A stretch of 64,000 bases of DNA from Acanthochlamys bracteata (taxonomy: Eukaryota > Streptophyta > Magnoliopsida > Pandanales > Velloziaceae), in contig CM034134.1 of the NCBI GenBank assembly GCA_019914995.1, positions 638,145 through 702,144 of the forward strand. The letters are read 5' to 3'. The position numbers were made by a program, and so were the translations under genes. Position 1 is the stretch's first letter; every line of letters begins with the position of its first letter. Of this stretch, positions 47,244 to 59,599 are shown piece after piece. Under the pieces are notes generated by a model, which was given only the letters and a program-made list of their open reading frames with translations, was not told where the DNA came from and ran no database searches.

Positions 47244-50200
47244 CTACTTACCATCACCACCATTATCATCATCTTCCGGGCTTCTTTTATTTTCTTGCAT
47301 TAAAGAAACATATTGGTTCAGGAATAATTGGATTGTTCTCCAGTACCGGTCACCACCAGATAGCCATGTATCCATATGCATGCCATTAGGAAAGTCTACA
47401 AAGAGGCAAGTCCTATTGCGCGCAATAGCTTTATCATACAGCATCTTCATGTGAGAAGGGGGAACCATTTCATCTTGTAAACCAGATAAGAACAGAACCG
47501 GTTGTTTAACCTGTATATAGAAAAGACAAATAACTTTCAACAACCTTAGGATTAAAGTACAATAAAATCTGGCTACAAATTGTATTCTTGCTTTTGCTAC
47601 CACGATAAAATCCATTTTGATGCAATTTATTCAGTCTATCCAGGACGAAGAAAATATTAGCCTCAAGCAGGGAAATCGAATAAGGGTGGAACTCATTTGC
47701 ATTAAAGGATTAAAACAGATCTATAACAGAAAATGCCCGATACAAACTAACATTGATATGCAATTAACAACTTCTAACCTGGGACTGGTATACAGCCCCT
47801 AACTATACTTATAAAGATTAAGAAACTCCGCTACTACGACAAGACCATGATGATGATAAGACTATCATACTGGCATGAATGAAGTATGATGAGGTAGGCA
47901 GGGAGACAGTAAGGGTGATAGTTCAGAGATACATGCAACAAACGAACTATTGCCCTTTTGTAAATGAGGGATTCTAAAGACTCATGCAAGTTAAAAACCA
48001 ATAGAATGCATTTGATTCCACTGGGAAAATCGGGCTTTGCCGTCATACCAAAAATGTAATCCCTACTAATGCGCCTACCCAAAAGGGTAGTCATGGATTC
48101 CAAATCCTGCCAATATTGGCATATACTCAAAACGAAAAGAAAAAAGAATACAACAAGAATCACCAGCACCACAAAAAACCAAGCCTTCTCCAACTAGTCA
48201 AATAGAAACATTCTGAATCTTTTGAGTAATCTATCACTTCACCTCCTTCTGACTCTTCGATAAACTATTGGGAGTTTAAAAAAACGTTCCAGAAATAAAG
48301 CGGCAAGAACTACAAAACTTATGATGTTAATCAACCCACAAGTTAAGCAGTTTTCATAACCTGAGCAAGGACCCGTTTTGACAATATTATTAAGAGCCTT
48401 TAAAAATGAGACAGAAAGACAGCTAGTAATTAAGATGTTCATAAGTATTCAAGGAAATTGGAACAGGGAATCTCAAACAAAGTATAAATAGTATTGTAGC
48501 AGGAAAATGAAAACATGAGCCAGAAAATCTATAAGGCTAGATTGGGAAAGCAGGTTATAACTTCAGAAAATTTTAAGATTTACCTGCCCAATTACATCAA
48601 TGGTGTTCCAAGGTGAGCGGACAAGCCAATTCAGGATCCTCAGACCCTTAGAAGTACTGCCACCAACAAACCATTTCAGAAAGGGTAAAAGAACTCCAGC
48701 CATATCCAAGATCGAGGTGAATGTGTTCTCTATAATTAATGCAGAAACCTGCGATTCACAGGTTAGTTGAGAATAATGCCAAAACATTGAGGAAACAGAA
48801 CCTCTATGCATGTGTTGCAATCAAAATGAAATCAGACTCTTCCCATACATTATACAATGTTTATTTCTCTCTAATCCAGTAGGGTGGTGCAGTCAAAATG
48901 AAATCAGAAGTTTCCCATACATTATACAATGTTTATTTCTCTCTAATCCAGTAGGATGCTGCAGTCAAAGCCTGCAGGCTGTAGATAAGAATGCAAAGAA
49001 ACTGCAGACTAGATTATCGGCATTTTTAAGTTTGAAGGTACCATGTGCTCTAGCTGATCTGGTAGCATACTGCCGAAATCTATCTTCAATCTTACAGCAG
49101 TCAATAGGAATGACAAGTGGTTAGGCCTCTCGACATCCAATTCTATCTGCTACAATTTAGCATGTTTCCAACAAGATTGCAAATGTCTATCGAGTAAGGG
49201 TATGACTAATCAAGGAAAGTGATTTAATATTTACAATGAACTTATTCAAGAAGTTTTGTCCGCATCATGAGATGTACGTGCAATGATATCAGAATGATAG
49301 TGAAAAAATAGTGACAGAATGGGAGTTCAAAAGGCCATCAGCAGAAAGAAAGCAGTTTTGGAAATGCTCTCATGACCAAAATCAGATCTTTCTTTTTTTG
49401 GCATAAATGTGTATAAAGTCAGTACCTAGTCCATGTATCATGAAATTTTCCTACAATTAGCTTATTTGCCTGTCTACACTATACACTCAGAGAAACAATG
49501 AACAAATGCTCTTAACTGGTTTTGGATTTCTGAACCTTAATACACCAAGGCCACAAAGAAACATAAACATCCTACGAAAAAAACCAGCAAACAAATGAAA
49601 TAAAATTTGCAGAGCATATCTTTCCTGACAAAAAAAAAAACTTAAACACATAGAAGAAACCTTATCAGGATTATTTCTTGCAAGGACTGCTCCTACAGCA
49701 CCTCCAAGAGATCTTCCAAAAACAACTATTCGGGATGTGTCTATGTCCTGTCTCTGAACAAGGTGGTCAAGTGCTGCCTAGCCAGGACAAGAAAATCAAG
49801 AATGTCAAAGGTCAACGAGGAAAATGACAATGCAGATAAAAAGAAAAATGTTCCAAACCACTTAATAGCCAAACCTGTGCATCCTTAATAATGCCATGTT
49901 GAGACGGGTAGCCATCACTTTCACCATAACTGTTTCAACACACAAAGGGCATTGCAATAGTTCAAGCAAATGGATTGAAGCACAAACTAGATCTAATGCA
50001 ATGAAATGTTCGGGAAATGGTATTTAGGAACTTTACCCTCTGTATGAAAGCATAAACACATTGCAGTGCAACCTCTGCATCATAATACGGACAAATTCAA
50101 GACGATGAGCAATGTCTAAAGAGTAGCGATCAAGGGAAAGCATCAAAGTATCAGGAATCAGATTCAGATAAGTGGCCAATAGAAACAAAGCTACTTCATC

Positions 50201-51694
50201 AAAACGAAAGATGACCGCAAACACTATAGAAAGACAAAGTGCAATACTAATTGATGCTGAAAAGTGCGAAAAAGATGAAACAAAAAAATCTAGAAAGCAA
50301 GTGTTAGGATACTGCCAGCATTTTCTTGGAAGAAGAGAATTGTTGGACCTGCATGCACAAGCAATAATAGCGTATTTATAAGTAAAAGATGATTGGTTCC
50401 AAATAAACAGTTAATAAAACATTCTCCACAAGATACTGAAAGAAATAAGAGAGTAAAACAAGATACTGAAAGAATAATAGTCCATGATGGAGAAATCTTT
50501 TACTTATGATAAGTGCTTTAACAAGATAACCACTTACCAAACAACTATAGAGATGCATAATCTGACATTAATAAGCCAGATAATGCTGGTTAGAAATAAT
50601 GAAGAAAGACAAGTGTTTTGACCAGACTCTAAGATAAGATTCAACCGCTGAATTAAACTCAGCTGCCTAGGAGAGGTTCTTATACAGGCAATTGTTGTGA
50701 CTAAGTAAACATTATAGTTACACATGCATGTTCAAAATATTCAGAATGTAAGACATAATTCACCAGCAGCATCAATGCAATGCTTGTTTGCCTGAGTGAT
50801 TAGGTAAACCTACTAACTTTCAACTTTGAAGATGCCTAACAAGGAAAACCTTCTACCACTGATCCTTCAAATATAGATATGCAGGAAACCAACTCAAAGG
50901 AAAACAGAGAATTATCTGCATAATCACCTAGCAATAATTTGACTAAGTGGTGTAATGCAATGAACTGGTAATCTCAGAACAGTCAAATTAAATCAAAACC
51001 ACATGCAATTGTAATGCGGCTCATTTGCTTAACTTACAACATAAAATCCAAGTAATGTCAACTCCCTGAAACAAGCCAACATAGATCGTGAAACCTATCC
51101 AGCCATACCCAATCTTCCAAAATCACTTAGCATTCCAACACACTGAAATAGCACAGCATGCAAGTTTCTATATCAAGTTTTGATCCACTCTCAACGCTAT
51201 TCCATCAAAAATCAGTTCTTGACTTAGCAAAGTCTACCTACGGTATACACACTCACCCCAGGAAGCTACATCAATGATCCTAATCCAACTCTTATTACTA
51301 CATAAATCAAATCTAAAATTGCAAATTTCCATTTGAAGACAGGGGGTTTAACTGATTACGATGATGATCACACACAAAACCAGCTCTTTAACTATCAACC
51401 AAAATTCACTCACGGAACACAAACAATACCAAATTGATATAGTTTCACCAGCTCACCTCGGCAATCAGGAGAAAACTTAATGAACCAAGAATGAAGCCTC
51501 ACGCCATCAATAGCAGTGAGCCAAACATCTTCATACGCGAGCCGGAGCCTCGAAGGAGTGATCACATAAGCACGAGCGAGCCCCGGCAGCACCGGAACGT
51601 AAACCAATCGCTCCTGGAACGCCACCAGCAACGCTAGCCCTGCCACCCCCATCCCTCCAACACCGTACAACAAAGCATTGAAGTAATTCACCAT
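47244..51694 (-). CDS. WAV2: WAV2-type alpha/beta hydrolase (WAVY GROWTH 2)
   Basis: Arabidopsis WAV2 is a membrane-anchored alpha/beta hydrolase-fold protein that negatively regulates root bending and waving; its substrate is unknown. The seven exons are 51694-51457, 50348-50313, 50115-50037, 49929-49875, 49777-49661, 48748-48584 and 47510-47244, all GT-AG, summing to 957 nt or 318 aa (family about 308). An N-terminal membrane segment lies at about 8-27 (LLYGVGGMGVAGLALLVAF). Catalytic-fold motifs are the nucleophile Ser in VVFGRSLGGAVGA (exon 5), a likely Asp in FLSGLQDEMVPP, and a His in FPNGMHMDTWLSGG (exon 7). Exon 2 is a 36-nt microexon coding PTILFFQENAG, without which the frame and the conserved block are lost. 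The C-terminus is an acidic tail ending DDDNGGDGK. Intron 1 is about 1.1 kb. Confidence 0.94.
48821..48964 (-). repeat. 72-bp tandem repeat, two copies, in a WAV2 intron
   Basis: The units 48821-48892 and 48893-48964 match over almost their full length (TCAAAATGAAATCAG at the start, CAGTAGG near the end). They lie in intron 5, just upstream of exon 6 in the transcript. Confidence 0.85.
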
Positions 51695-52180
51695 TGCCGC
51701 ACCTTCTCCGACAAGCTCTTATATCACAATTACAAATTTACCTTGTTCCGCCTGTGAATTAAAGCAATTCGCTTTATCATCCAGAAAATTCCCAAATATG
51801 CTAAATTCGCATTTTTTGCCCAAAGAAATCCCCAAATTTGATTCTTTTCACCGATAATATTCCCAACTTCAATTCTCCCAATAAAAGATTCGAAATTTAC
51901 CGAATTTTTCTCGAATCTCTATCGATTTGTAAGTACAGAAACAAAAATTCGAATTTATTTTCTCTTTTTCTTCCAATGTTGATCAGATTCAGCAAAGCTT
52001 CGTAGTGACGGAGAGAGAGTGAAGAAGTAGAGGTGAAAGATAACGGCTCAAGTGAACGGCTAATTGACGGCGTTAACTTGTTTGGGCCGTTGTTGTCATG
52101 GTGAGCTTGTTGCTACGAGATTACATAATCATACTAACTGAAGCCCAAGTAAGGAGCCCATTTAGATTCTCAATTAAAAG
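51695..52180 (-). promoter_or_regulatory. WAV2 5' leader and promoter
   Basis: This balanced, gene-like sequence upstream of the WAV2 ATG is probably 5' UTR to about 52010. Site II-type TGGGC motifs lie beyond it: TGGGCC near 52083 and AGCCCA near 52144 and 52157. No TATA box is obvious. Confidence 0.35.
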
Positions 52181-54429
52181 TGCACTGGTAGAGCTCTTAA
52201 AAATAGATTCCAGCTTCTACATCATGGTGATTTTCTAACTTTATCTAATTCCAACTTTTCATTTCATATTTTCTAATATTCTTTTTATCATATTTTATAA
52301 TTTTTCAAATTTTTAAAAATACAAAAACATTCTAAACAGTAAGTCTTATTATTACTTATTTTAGTTTTTGAAGATAAAAAAATAGCTCAATTTTTAAAAA
52401 TTTTAAAAATATTTTTTCTTTTAGAAAAACATTTTTTTAAAAATTACTTCAAACATTCGTACAAATAAAATAAATGAAAGATGTTTGATTGCACTTTAAG
52501 GCATTTCTTAGTTGCAGTGAAGTGAGTTTCTAAATAAATAAAGGTTTTAAAAAATGAGTTCTTTAATATATGGGTTTGAAAAATGGGTACGATTTTTTAT
52601 TTATTTAGTGAATCTAAAATCAGCTTTTTATGATTGGTATATTTTAGAAATGAGTTTAGATAATTTAAGTTTTTGTATTTGGTGGAAAAAATTATAATCT
52701 ATGGCTTTCAAAATTTGCACAATCTTTTGATTAGTTTAAGTATATTCTTCTTACAGAAAGTGAGTTATTAATAAATAAGTTAATATTATGACCGCAAGTA
52801 AGTTCATTTTGTGTATTATTTTACGGAAAAAATAAATTAAAAATAATTTTTGTGTTATTCTATATATCTAGAATGAGGTAAATATAATCTTTTAGTAAAA
52901 AAAAATTATTGCAAGATCCTCAATATAAATCACAGAAAAGAAGATCCACTTTGAGCATGTTATAATTGCAAGAAATTTTGATTTTTTTTTTAATTTTGAA
53001 TTTCGCTACTTCATATATTTTAATTATTAATTAAATTTATTTTTATTTTTACACTGAAATTTTATCAAAATTTTAACTTTAAGTATCACTTCACATATCT
53101 TAATTATTATTTCAAACTCTATTAGGGTGTATTTTTTTAGCTTTAAAAGTGAATTTTTTAGAAGTAAATTTTTAGAAGTGAGTTGTTAGAAATAGTATTA
53201 TTGGAAGTGATATATTTTTTTTGTATTAAAAAATGTGTTAAAAATAATTTCTTATATTTTTTTTATAATAAAAAGTGATTTAAAGTGATTTCTTAATAAA
53301 AAGAAGTGACTTACAGGTATAAAAGAATACAACCTTAAGATTGAATTCTATTTATTATTGAATTTTATATTTACGAAACTTAGACTTGCTTTCGTATAAT
53401 TAAAAACACATCTTTTATGTTAGAAATATTTTAAAAATTGTTTAGTTTTAAGATGACATGCGTACACGTTCAAAAGGTTAACACATTAATTAATTTGACA
53501 AACTTTTAAACTATTAGTAATTGTCAATTTGTTTAATTAACTTGTCAAACAAATGAAGCACCATGAATATTCTAGTTAATTACATTCATTTATAATAATA
53601 ATGACCAAAACTTAACAATAATTCTTGTTTTATTTACTAGTCAAGTAATTAAATTTATTATATTATTTTCTTCACTAAAACAATTTTACTGTTTTCATTA
53701 GGCATACGTATTTCAATTCCAAAATTAATTATATTAATAAGCTTTTCATTATCCTTTTTTACTCATTTTTACTATAAAATATATAAATAATTTAAATAAT
53801 AAAATTTGATTTATTTTCAAAAAAAATTTAATTTTATTATATTTTAATATAATATAATATTAAAAAAGTTATTTTATTAAATATTTTTAATTAACTCATA
53901 TAAAAAAACCGTGAATTAATTTCAAATTAAACACGCCCTAATTGGCAGAGGTTAAAACAGTCTACCCCAGATGTGGGGGAACATTCATTATCATGACTTC
54001 TTGTGCAGATCGTCACGCGTGCAACACGTGGGTTATCTGAGATCATCATACAAGTTCGGTTCGGATAGAATTGTTTCAAATACACATTTTATTTTCTATC
54101 TCCAAATTTTTAAATTATTTCACATATTTTAATTATTATTTTAAATTTTATTTTTATTTAAAATTTTTTTATTAAATTTTAACTTCAAAATTTAATCACT
54201 TGTTTCAAATATTATTTTAAATTTTACTTTCACTAAAATTTATTTCTCAACTAACTCAATTTTGTAAAATTCAGTTTTACGAAATTTAATTACATAAATT
54301 TAAAACACGTCTAAATAAAAGAATATTTAAGTTATTTATAATTATTTATGAAATAATTTTTTAAAAAATTGAGTTTTTAATAAATAAATATGTTTTGACA
54401 AAATAGGACGACCAACCTTGTAGGCAGCG

Positions 54430-54655
54430 TGTATTTTTTGGAAGAAAATTTATTTTTTAAATATATTTAAAACATAAATTTAAAAATAAAAAATATTTAA
54501 TAAAAATTAAATATATATTAACTTTTTATTAATTGTAAGATTTTTAAATTGAATTTTGAGAAAATTTTTTGATAGAAAAAAATTTAAATTTAAATTTTAT
54601 TTTATATTTAAAATAAGTTTTAGAAATAGAATTGGATGATTAATAAATGCGTATT
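54430..54655. repeat. MITE-like AT-rich element, family A
   Basis: The left end is GTGTATTTTTTGGAAG and the right end GGATGATTAATAAATGCGTA. Interior order is like the elements at 20425 and 58185. Confidence 0.4.
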
Positions 54656-55308
54656 TGGTAATACAAATTTTAGACTAATTGTTTTCACTAAAAATACTGA
54701 AAAAAGATAAGTGATGCAGGCCAAGCGTCTTAGCATTGTTTGGCATTACACTTTGAAAAGTATTTCATATTAATTTTTATTTTATATCTTTTAATAAGTA
54801 ATATAGTATTTTATATTATTTACATAGAAATTAAAAAATATAAAAATTTATATATATTAGTTTTAATTATATATTTTTATTTTTTAAAATTAATAAGTAA
54901 AAGTTATTCTTCGAAATATCTAAAAAATAATTTGTATTGTAGATATCCGATTCTGATACCATATTATTAAACAAATTAAACATCTAATTTGTAGATAAAT
55001 ATTTTTGTTTAAACTTAAAGTAGATATTGCCCATTTAAATAATTAACAATCAATTCCTTGATGATAGTTAGTTTAAATTTTATTTACTTTTAAAAAAATG
55101 CAACTAAAGTCGTTCGATCAAGCGACTGAATAATTATAATTTAAACAAAACGATCGTGGTTTGGACGTATAATTATAATTTATAAAAAAAAAATCGAAGC
55201 CATTTGATCGCTATAATTTATTCAAACAATCGTAGCTATAAAAAATACATGCATTATTTTTTTCAAAAATAATAAATAAATCGTGACGATTCTGGTTAAA
55301 TTAAGGTG

Positions 55309-55475
55309 CTGTTTGGTTGAGATTTTCAATTCATTTTTATTTCAATTTTTTTATTTTATATTTTTAATAAAATTTTTATAATATTTTACATAATAAAATC
55401 ATTATTATTTATTTTTTTAAATAATAGAACTCATTTCTTAATATTTTATTTAAAAATTTCTTTTTTTAAAAACAC
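55309..55475. repeat. MITE-like AT-rich element, TTTGG-ended family
   Basis: The left end is GTGCTGTTTGGTTGAGA and the right end AAAACACGTGAGAACG. The interior follows the family order (TTATATTTTTAATAAAATTT, then TTTTACATAATAAAATCA). Confidence 0.45.
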
Positions 55476-55477
55476 GT

Positions 55478-55672
55478 GAGAACGTTTGAAAGTATTTTTA
55501 AAATAAAAGATATTTTTATTTTTTATATAAAAAATATTAAAAATAAGAAATAAAAAGTTTTTACTATGTAAAAATTTTTTTTATATTTTTAATTTTTAAA
55601 TATCTATAAAAAAATTTTAAAATAAAAAGAATTAAATTAAATTTTTGAAAAACGCTTTACCAAACACTCAAA
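55478..55672. repeat. MITE-like AT-rich element, CGTTTG/CCAAAC-ended
   Basis: The left end is CGTTTGAAAGTATTTTTAAA and the right end AAAACGCTTTACCAAACACT. It is directly adjacent to the preceding element and appears to be in the opposite interior orientation. Confidence 0.45.
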
Positions 55673-56521
55673 GATTAATTGTATTATCTTTATAACGCTT
55701 TGTCACGATAGCTTGCATCTTCCGTGATGATTAATTGTAGTATCTTTATAAGTACGTTAAATATACGAGGCAGTGGAAAAATAGTAGACACATAAAGGTT
55801 GGATTTTCATTATGGTTTAGATCTATTATTACTTAAAGAAGAAACATAAACCTAAAGTGAAGCTTAAATTAAAGATAATTAACCAAAGATGAGTTAGGTT
55901 TATGAACAAAATAATCCTATTTAAGGTAGGTTGGCATGCATAAGAATCATGACAATTAAAAGTAATCATTAGGGTTAACGTCACTGATTAGCGAAACATT
56001 GATTAAATTAAATAATTAATAACCCCCACCTTGCTTACTTAAGATGGAAACCACATGTTAATTAATTAATTATTAAACATGCTTAATTGCTTTGGACCAC
56101 TGCAACTAATGACTTGTTCGAACTTAATCGACAACAATTATTTGTTTTTTTTTTTTTAAAACAATCGTGCTTGTTTGTGGACTTCAATTGTTTGTAGCAT
56201 CTCTTGTAATATTCTCTAAGAATTTTTTTTATATTTAAAGTTTTAGAAAATATCGAAAAATTTTACGTCATAAAATTTATTATTAAATATTTTTATTATG
56301 TATTTTATTAAGTAAAAAGAACTTATTTAAAAAATTTTTTAAAATATTTTTTTCATAAAAACTTTTTTTTCAATAATCACTCTCAAATATTTTTTTAAGT
56401 ATTAGTTATTGCAAAGCACAAAGACGTCAACTTTTTAAAAAATAAGGGATAAATTATAGTTATTGTATCGCTTGATTTGTAAAAATTTGAGATAAATTAA
56501 AATTATACGATCGTTTGATCG

Positions 56522-56770
56522 GAGCTGTTTGGTTCTACTTATTAGAAAAGCAGCTTTTTAATTTTTAATTTTATATTTTTCAATACATATTTTATAAGTA
56601 TTTAAATAATTTATTTAAAAATTTAAAAATATAAAAAAATTTTACATAGTAAAATTATTTTATTACATATTTTTATTATTTTTTTAAAATAAAAAAATAA
56701 AATCTTTTTTCTAAAAAAACAAAAATATTTTCTATTCAAAAAAATTTTATTTTATAAACCCTCTTCAACA
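56522..56770. repeat. MITE-like AT-rich element, TTTGG-ended family
   Basis: The left end is GAGCTGTTTGGTTCTACTTA and the right end TTATAAACCCTCTTCAACA. The interior contains AAAAATTTTACATAGTAAAA, also present in other members. Confidence 0.45.
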
Positions 56771-56944
56771 ATGTTTTGAATTTATTATGTATATGCTATA
56801 TATTCATGATTAAATATATATACTTTAAAAAAATAAAAAATATTATAGGAAACGAAGTGCCTTCCATTTGGATTTATATACGTGTACAATGTTTCAAATT
56901 TCAGAAATTTTGAGCAACACTTTACTTGCTTGTCACTTTTTAGG

Positions 56945-57200
56945 TTGCTTTTGGTTACTTATAAAATAAAATTTTTATGAAATAAAAATTTTTTTATTTT
57001 TTTAAAAAATAAATTTTATTTTTTTTATTTTTTAAAAAATTAAAAATATGAAATAAAAAGATCTCACTTCGTAGAATTTTTTTACATTATCAAAATTTTT
57101 AAATAAATTTTTTAAATACTTATAAAATATATATATATAATATAAAATAAAAAAAAATTGAAAAATTGTTTATGATAAGCAGTGCCAAACGCGTTCTTAG
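56945..57200. repeat. MITE-like AT-rich element with TTTGG/CCAAA inverted ends
   Basis: The left end is TTGCTTTTGGTTACTTATAA and the right end ATAAGCAGTGCCAAACGCG. Read inverted, the right end gives CGCGTTTGGCACTGCTTAT, matching the left end with a few changes. This is one of the clearest members of the family. Confidence 0.5.
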
Positions 57201-58184
57201 ATTGATCTCCTGGAAACATCTGTGTGAAGTTGAAGTATTGATTATGAAAGTTTAAAAAATAAAGTTTTTTCAGAATAAAAAATATTTTATTTTATTTTTA
57301 AAAATAAATTTATTTTTTAATAAAAATAATAATAATAAGTAATAATTAGATCGTTAAATTTCTATATTTAATTTTTAAATAAATTTTATAAAATATTAAA
57401 AAATATATAAAATAGAATGAAACTTTTAATATATGAGTATAGTCACTATTTAATAGTGATGACAATAATTTTTAGTTAATTTTTGTATTTTATAACTGAA
57501 AATTTATACCATAATATTTATAATATTTATTATATTATTTAAATTAAAAATATAATATATTTTTCAAAAATCTTTAAAATATTATTTAAAAAACTCACTT
57601 TATAAATATTATTGTAAACATATGTAACAAGTTGTGTTAAATTTCAACTTTCATTTATTGACTTTTCTAAAGTGTATAAGTTTAATGTTGTTTGTTAAGG
57701 TTGATTAAGTTCAAAACTTGTTTATAATTATAACATGATTAGTTGAATACATAACTTGATAAACTTTAAAGAGTTATTCAAGAAAAAAACTTACTGAAAA
57801 GAAGAAAATAATATTATTAATGCTGAATTAATAATAGTATATTATATTTGAATTAAGTTACATGGAGTTTTAAGAAGTTAGTTTTTAAACATAAATTATT
57901 TAAAATTAGTTACTATAAAGTAAACGTATAAAAATGAATTATTTGAAAGTAATATTTTAAAAACACTTGCTTATAAGAAAGTTTCAATAATTAAACGCTA
58001 ATACATTTGAGTATGTTTGACTTTTCTTTTCTACTCTATTTAAGTTAATATTATTAATAATACATAAAAAATATATAAAAATTTATGTCATAAAATTTAT
58101 TATTAATTGCTTTTTATTTTTCTAAATAATTTTTTTAAATAAAATAAAATTTAAATTAGAAAGTTTTATTTTGTAGACATGTTT

Positions 58185-58385
58185 ACTTAGTAGGTGAACT
58201 TAAATCTTTGGAATTTTAAAAAGTGAATTTAAAAAATTAATTTAAAATTTAAATTATCTAAATAAAAATAATTTTTTATATTAATAGTAAGTTTTAAAAT
58301 TAAAATTTAAAAAATAATAAAAAAATTTATTTTATATTAAAATTATTTTAAAAAATAAAATTTGAAGTATTAATAAATACGCCTT
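58185..58385. repeat. MITE-like AT-rich element, family A
   Basis: The left end is ATGTTTACTTAGTAGGTGAA and the right end GAAGTATTAATAAATACGCC. It includes the interior phrase TTAATAGTAAGTTTTAAAAT, shared with the element at 20425 (ATAGTAAGTTTTAATTTT). Confidence 0.45.
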
Positions 58386-58427
58386 ATAATTATTCAGAAA
58401 CGTTCCCATAGTCATCATTTTTAGAGG

Positions 58428-58642
58428 CGTTTGAAGGTGGTGATGAATGAAACTTTTTTAGAATAACAAATATTTTTATTATTTTTAAAAATGAATATTA
58501 TTTTTTTATTTTAAAAATAAAATATGTAATAAAAAAATTTTGTAAAATTTTTTTATATTTTTAAAATTTTTAAATATATATAAAAAAATATGAAATAAAA
58601 AATTAAAAAAATATTAACGCTAAGGCAAACGGGCTCATTGTT
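58428..58642. repeat. MITE-like AT-rich element, CGTTTG/CAAACG-ended
   Basis: The left end is GCGTTTGAAGGTGGTGATG and the right end AACGCTAAGGCAAACGGGC. The interior is A/T-rich, in the family order. Confidence 0.45.
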
Positions 58643-59599
58643 GGAAATTGTAGTTGGGACTTAAATTAACCGGAGTGGTCCTATATTCTTTGCATTGAAA
58701 AATTGCCAAGAGTTTTTTGCCATCTAATTTACTAAGTACAATGTTTATTTTTTTTTGAGTCAGCAGTTTACAAGAATAATTTTTTGGGAGATAGCATTAA
58801 ACATTGATAATGGACATAGAATCAAACGTAAAATGATAATCACGGCTTTCTATTAATTTATCAAGGAGGGGAAATTCTGAAGTTTTTAATTTCATTTTCA
58901 AGAATGCAATTTGTGACCAGTTCATATGTTTGAGGTCATTAAGATGCTAATGATGAAAATGAAATGGCAAAAAAGTTTAATTCAAAAAAAAAATGGTGAA
59001 GTTCTTTACTTCACCAGAAAAAATTAGAAACTTTTATACTTCACCAGAAAAAAACTTAGAAATTTGATTCAATTAATGTTTTTTTGCTTTTTATCAACTA
59101 AAAATTACAGTTAAATATATTTTTGAACAATTTTATTAGCTTAAAAAGAGTTCACAAGCTAAATTTAAAATGCGTTTCATTTTTTTTCTTTTTTTTTTTT
59201 GAGTCATAATTTTTCTTGCGTTAACTTAGTTCTTACTATTCATAGAAACCTAGGAAAAATGTTCTGCAAGTAATTAAATGCATCTAACATAACAACATTT
59301 AAAAACACAATTAATTACCCACCAAACATAAAGAGAGTTAAAATCAGATAAGAGTAGTAGTCTATCATAAAAGAGATAAAGAAAGACTTAAAAAATTTTC
59401 CTTAATGAATTCAAGAGAAGTTCAATTTTTGTAGTCTCTTCTAGTGCTGGCATGGGTCTATTTTAGAAAAATCACTTCTTTTTTATTCTCTATTAATTCT
59501 TTCATTTTCACAGGAAGAAGAACAAGAAGGAGATAAAGAGAGAAGAAGAAGACATGCAGCAAGAGGGAAAACGGGTTTGCCATTTCTGTCCCTTCGAAA

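Larger units (their letters stand above)
52181..59400. other. Long AT-rich intergenic region
   Basis: This is about 7 kb with no supportable gene, dominated by MITE-like elements and A/T runs. A less AT-rich island at 53940-54060 contains CACGTG at 54025-54030. At about 59006-59065 the phrase TACTTCACCAGAAAAAA is repeated twice about 31 bp apart. The 76-residue frame at 54740-54970 is low-complexity. Confidence 0.6.
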
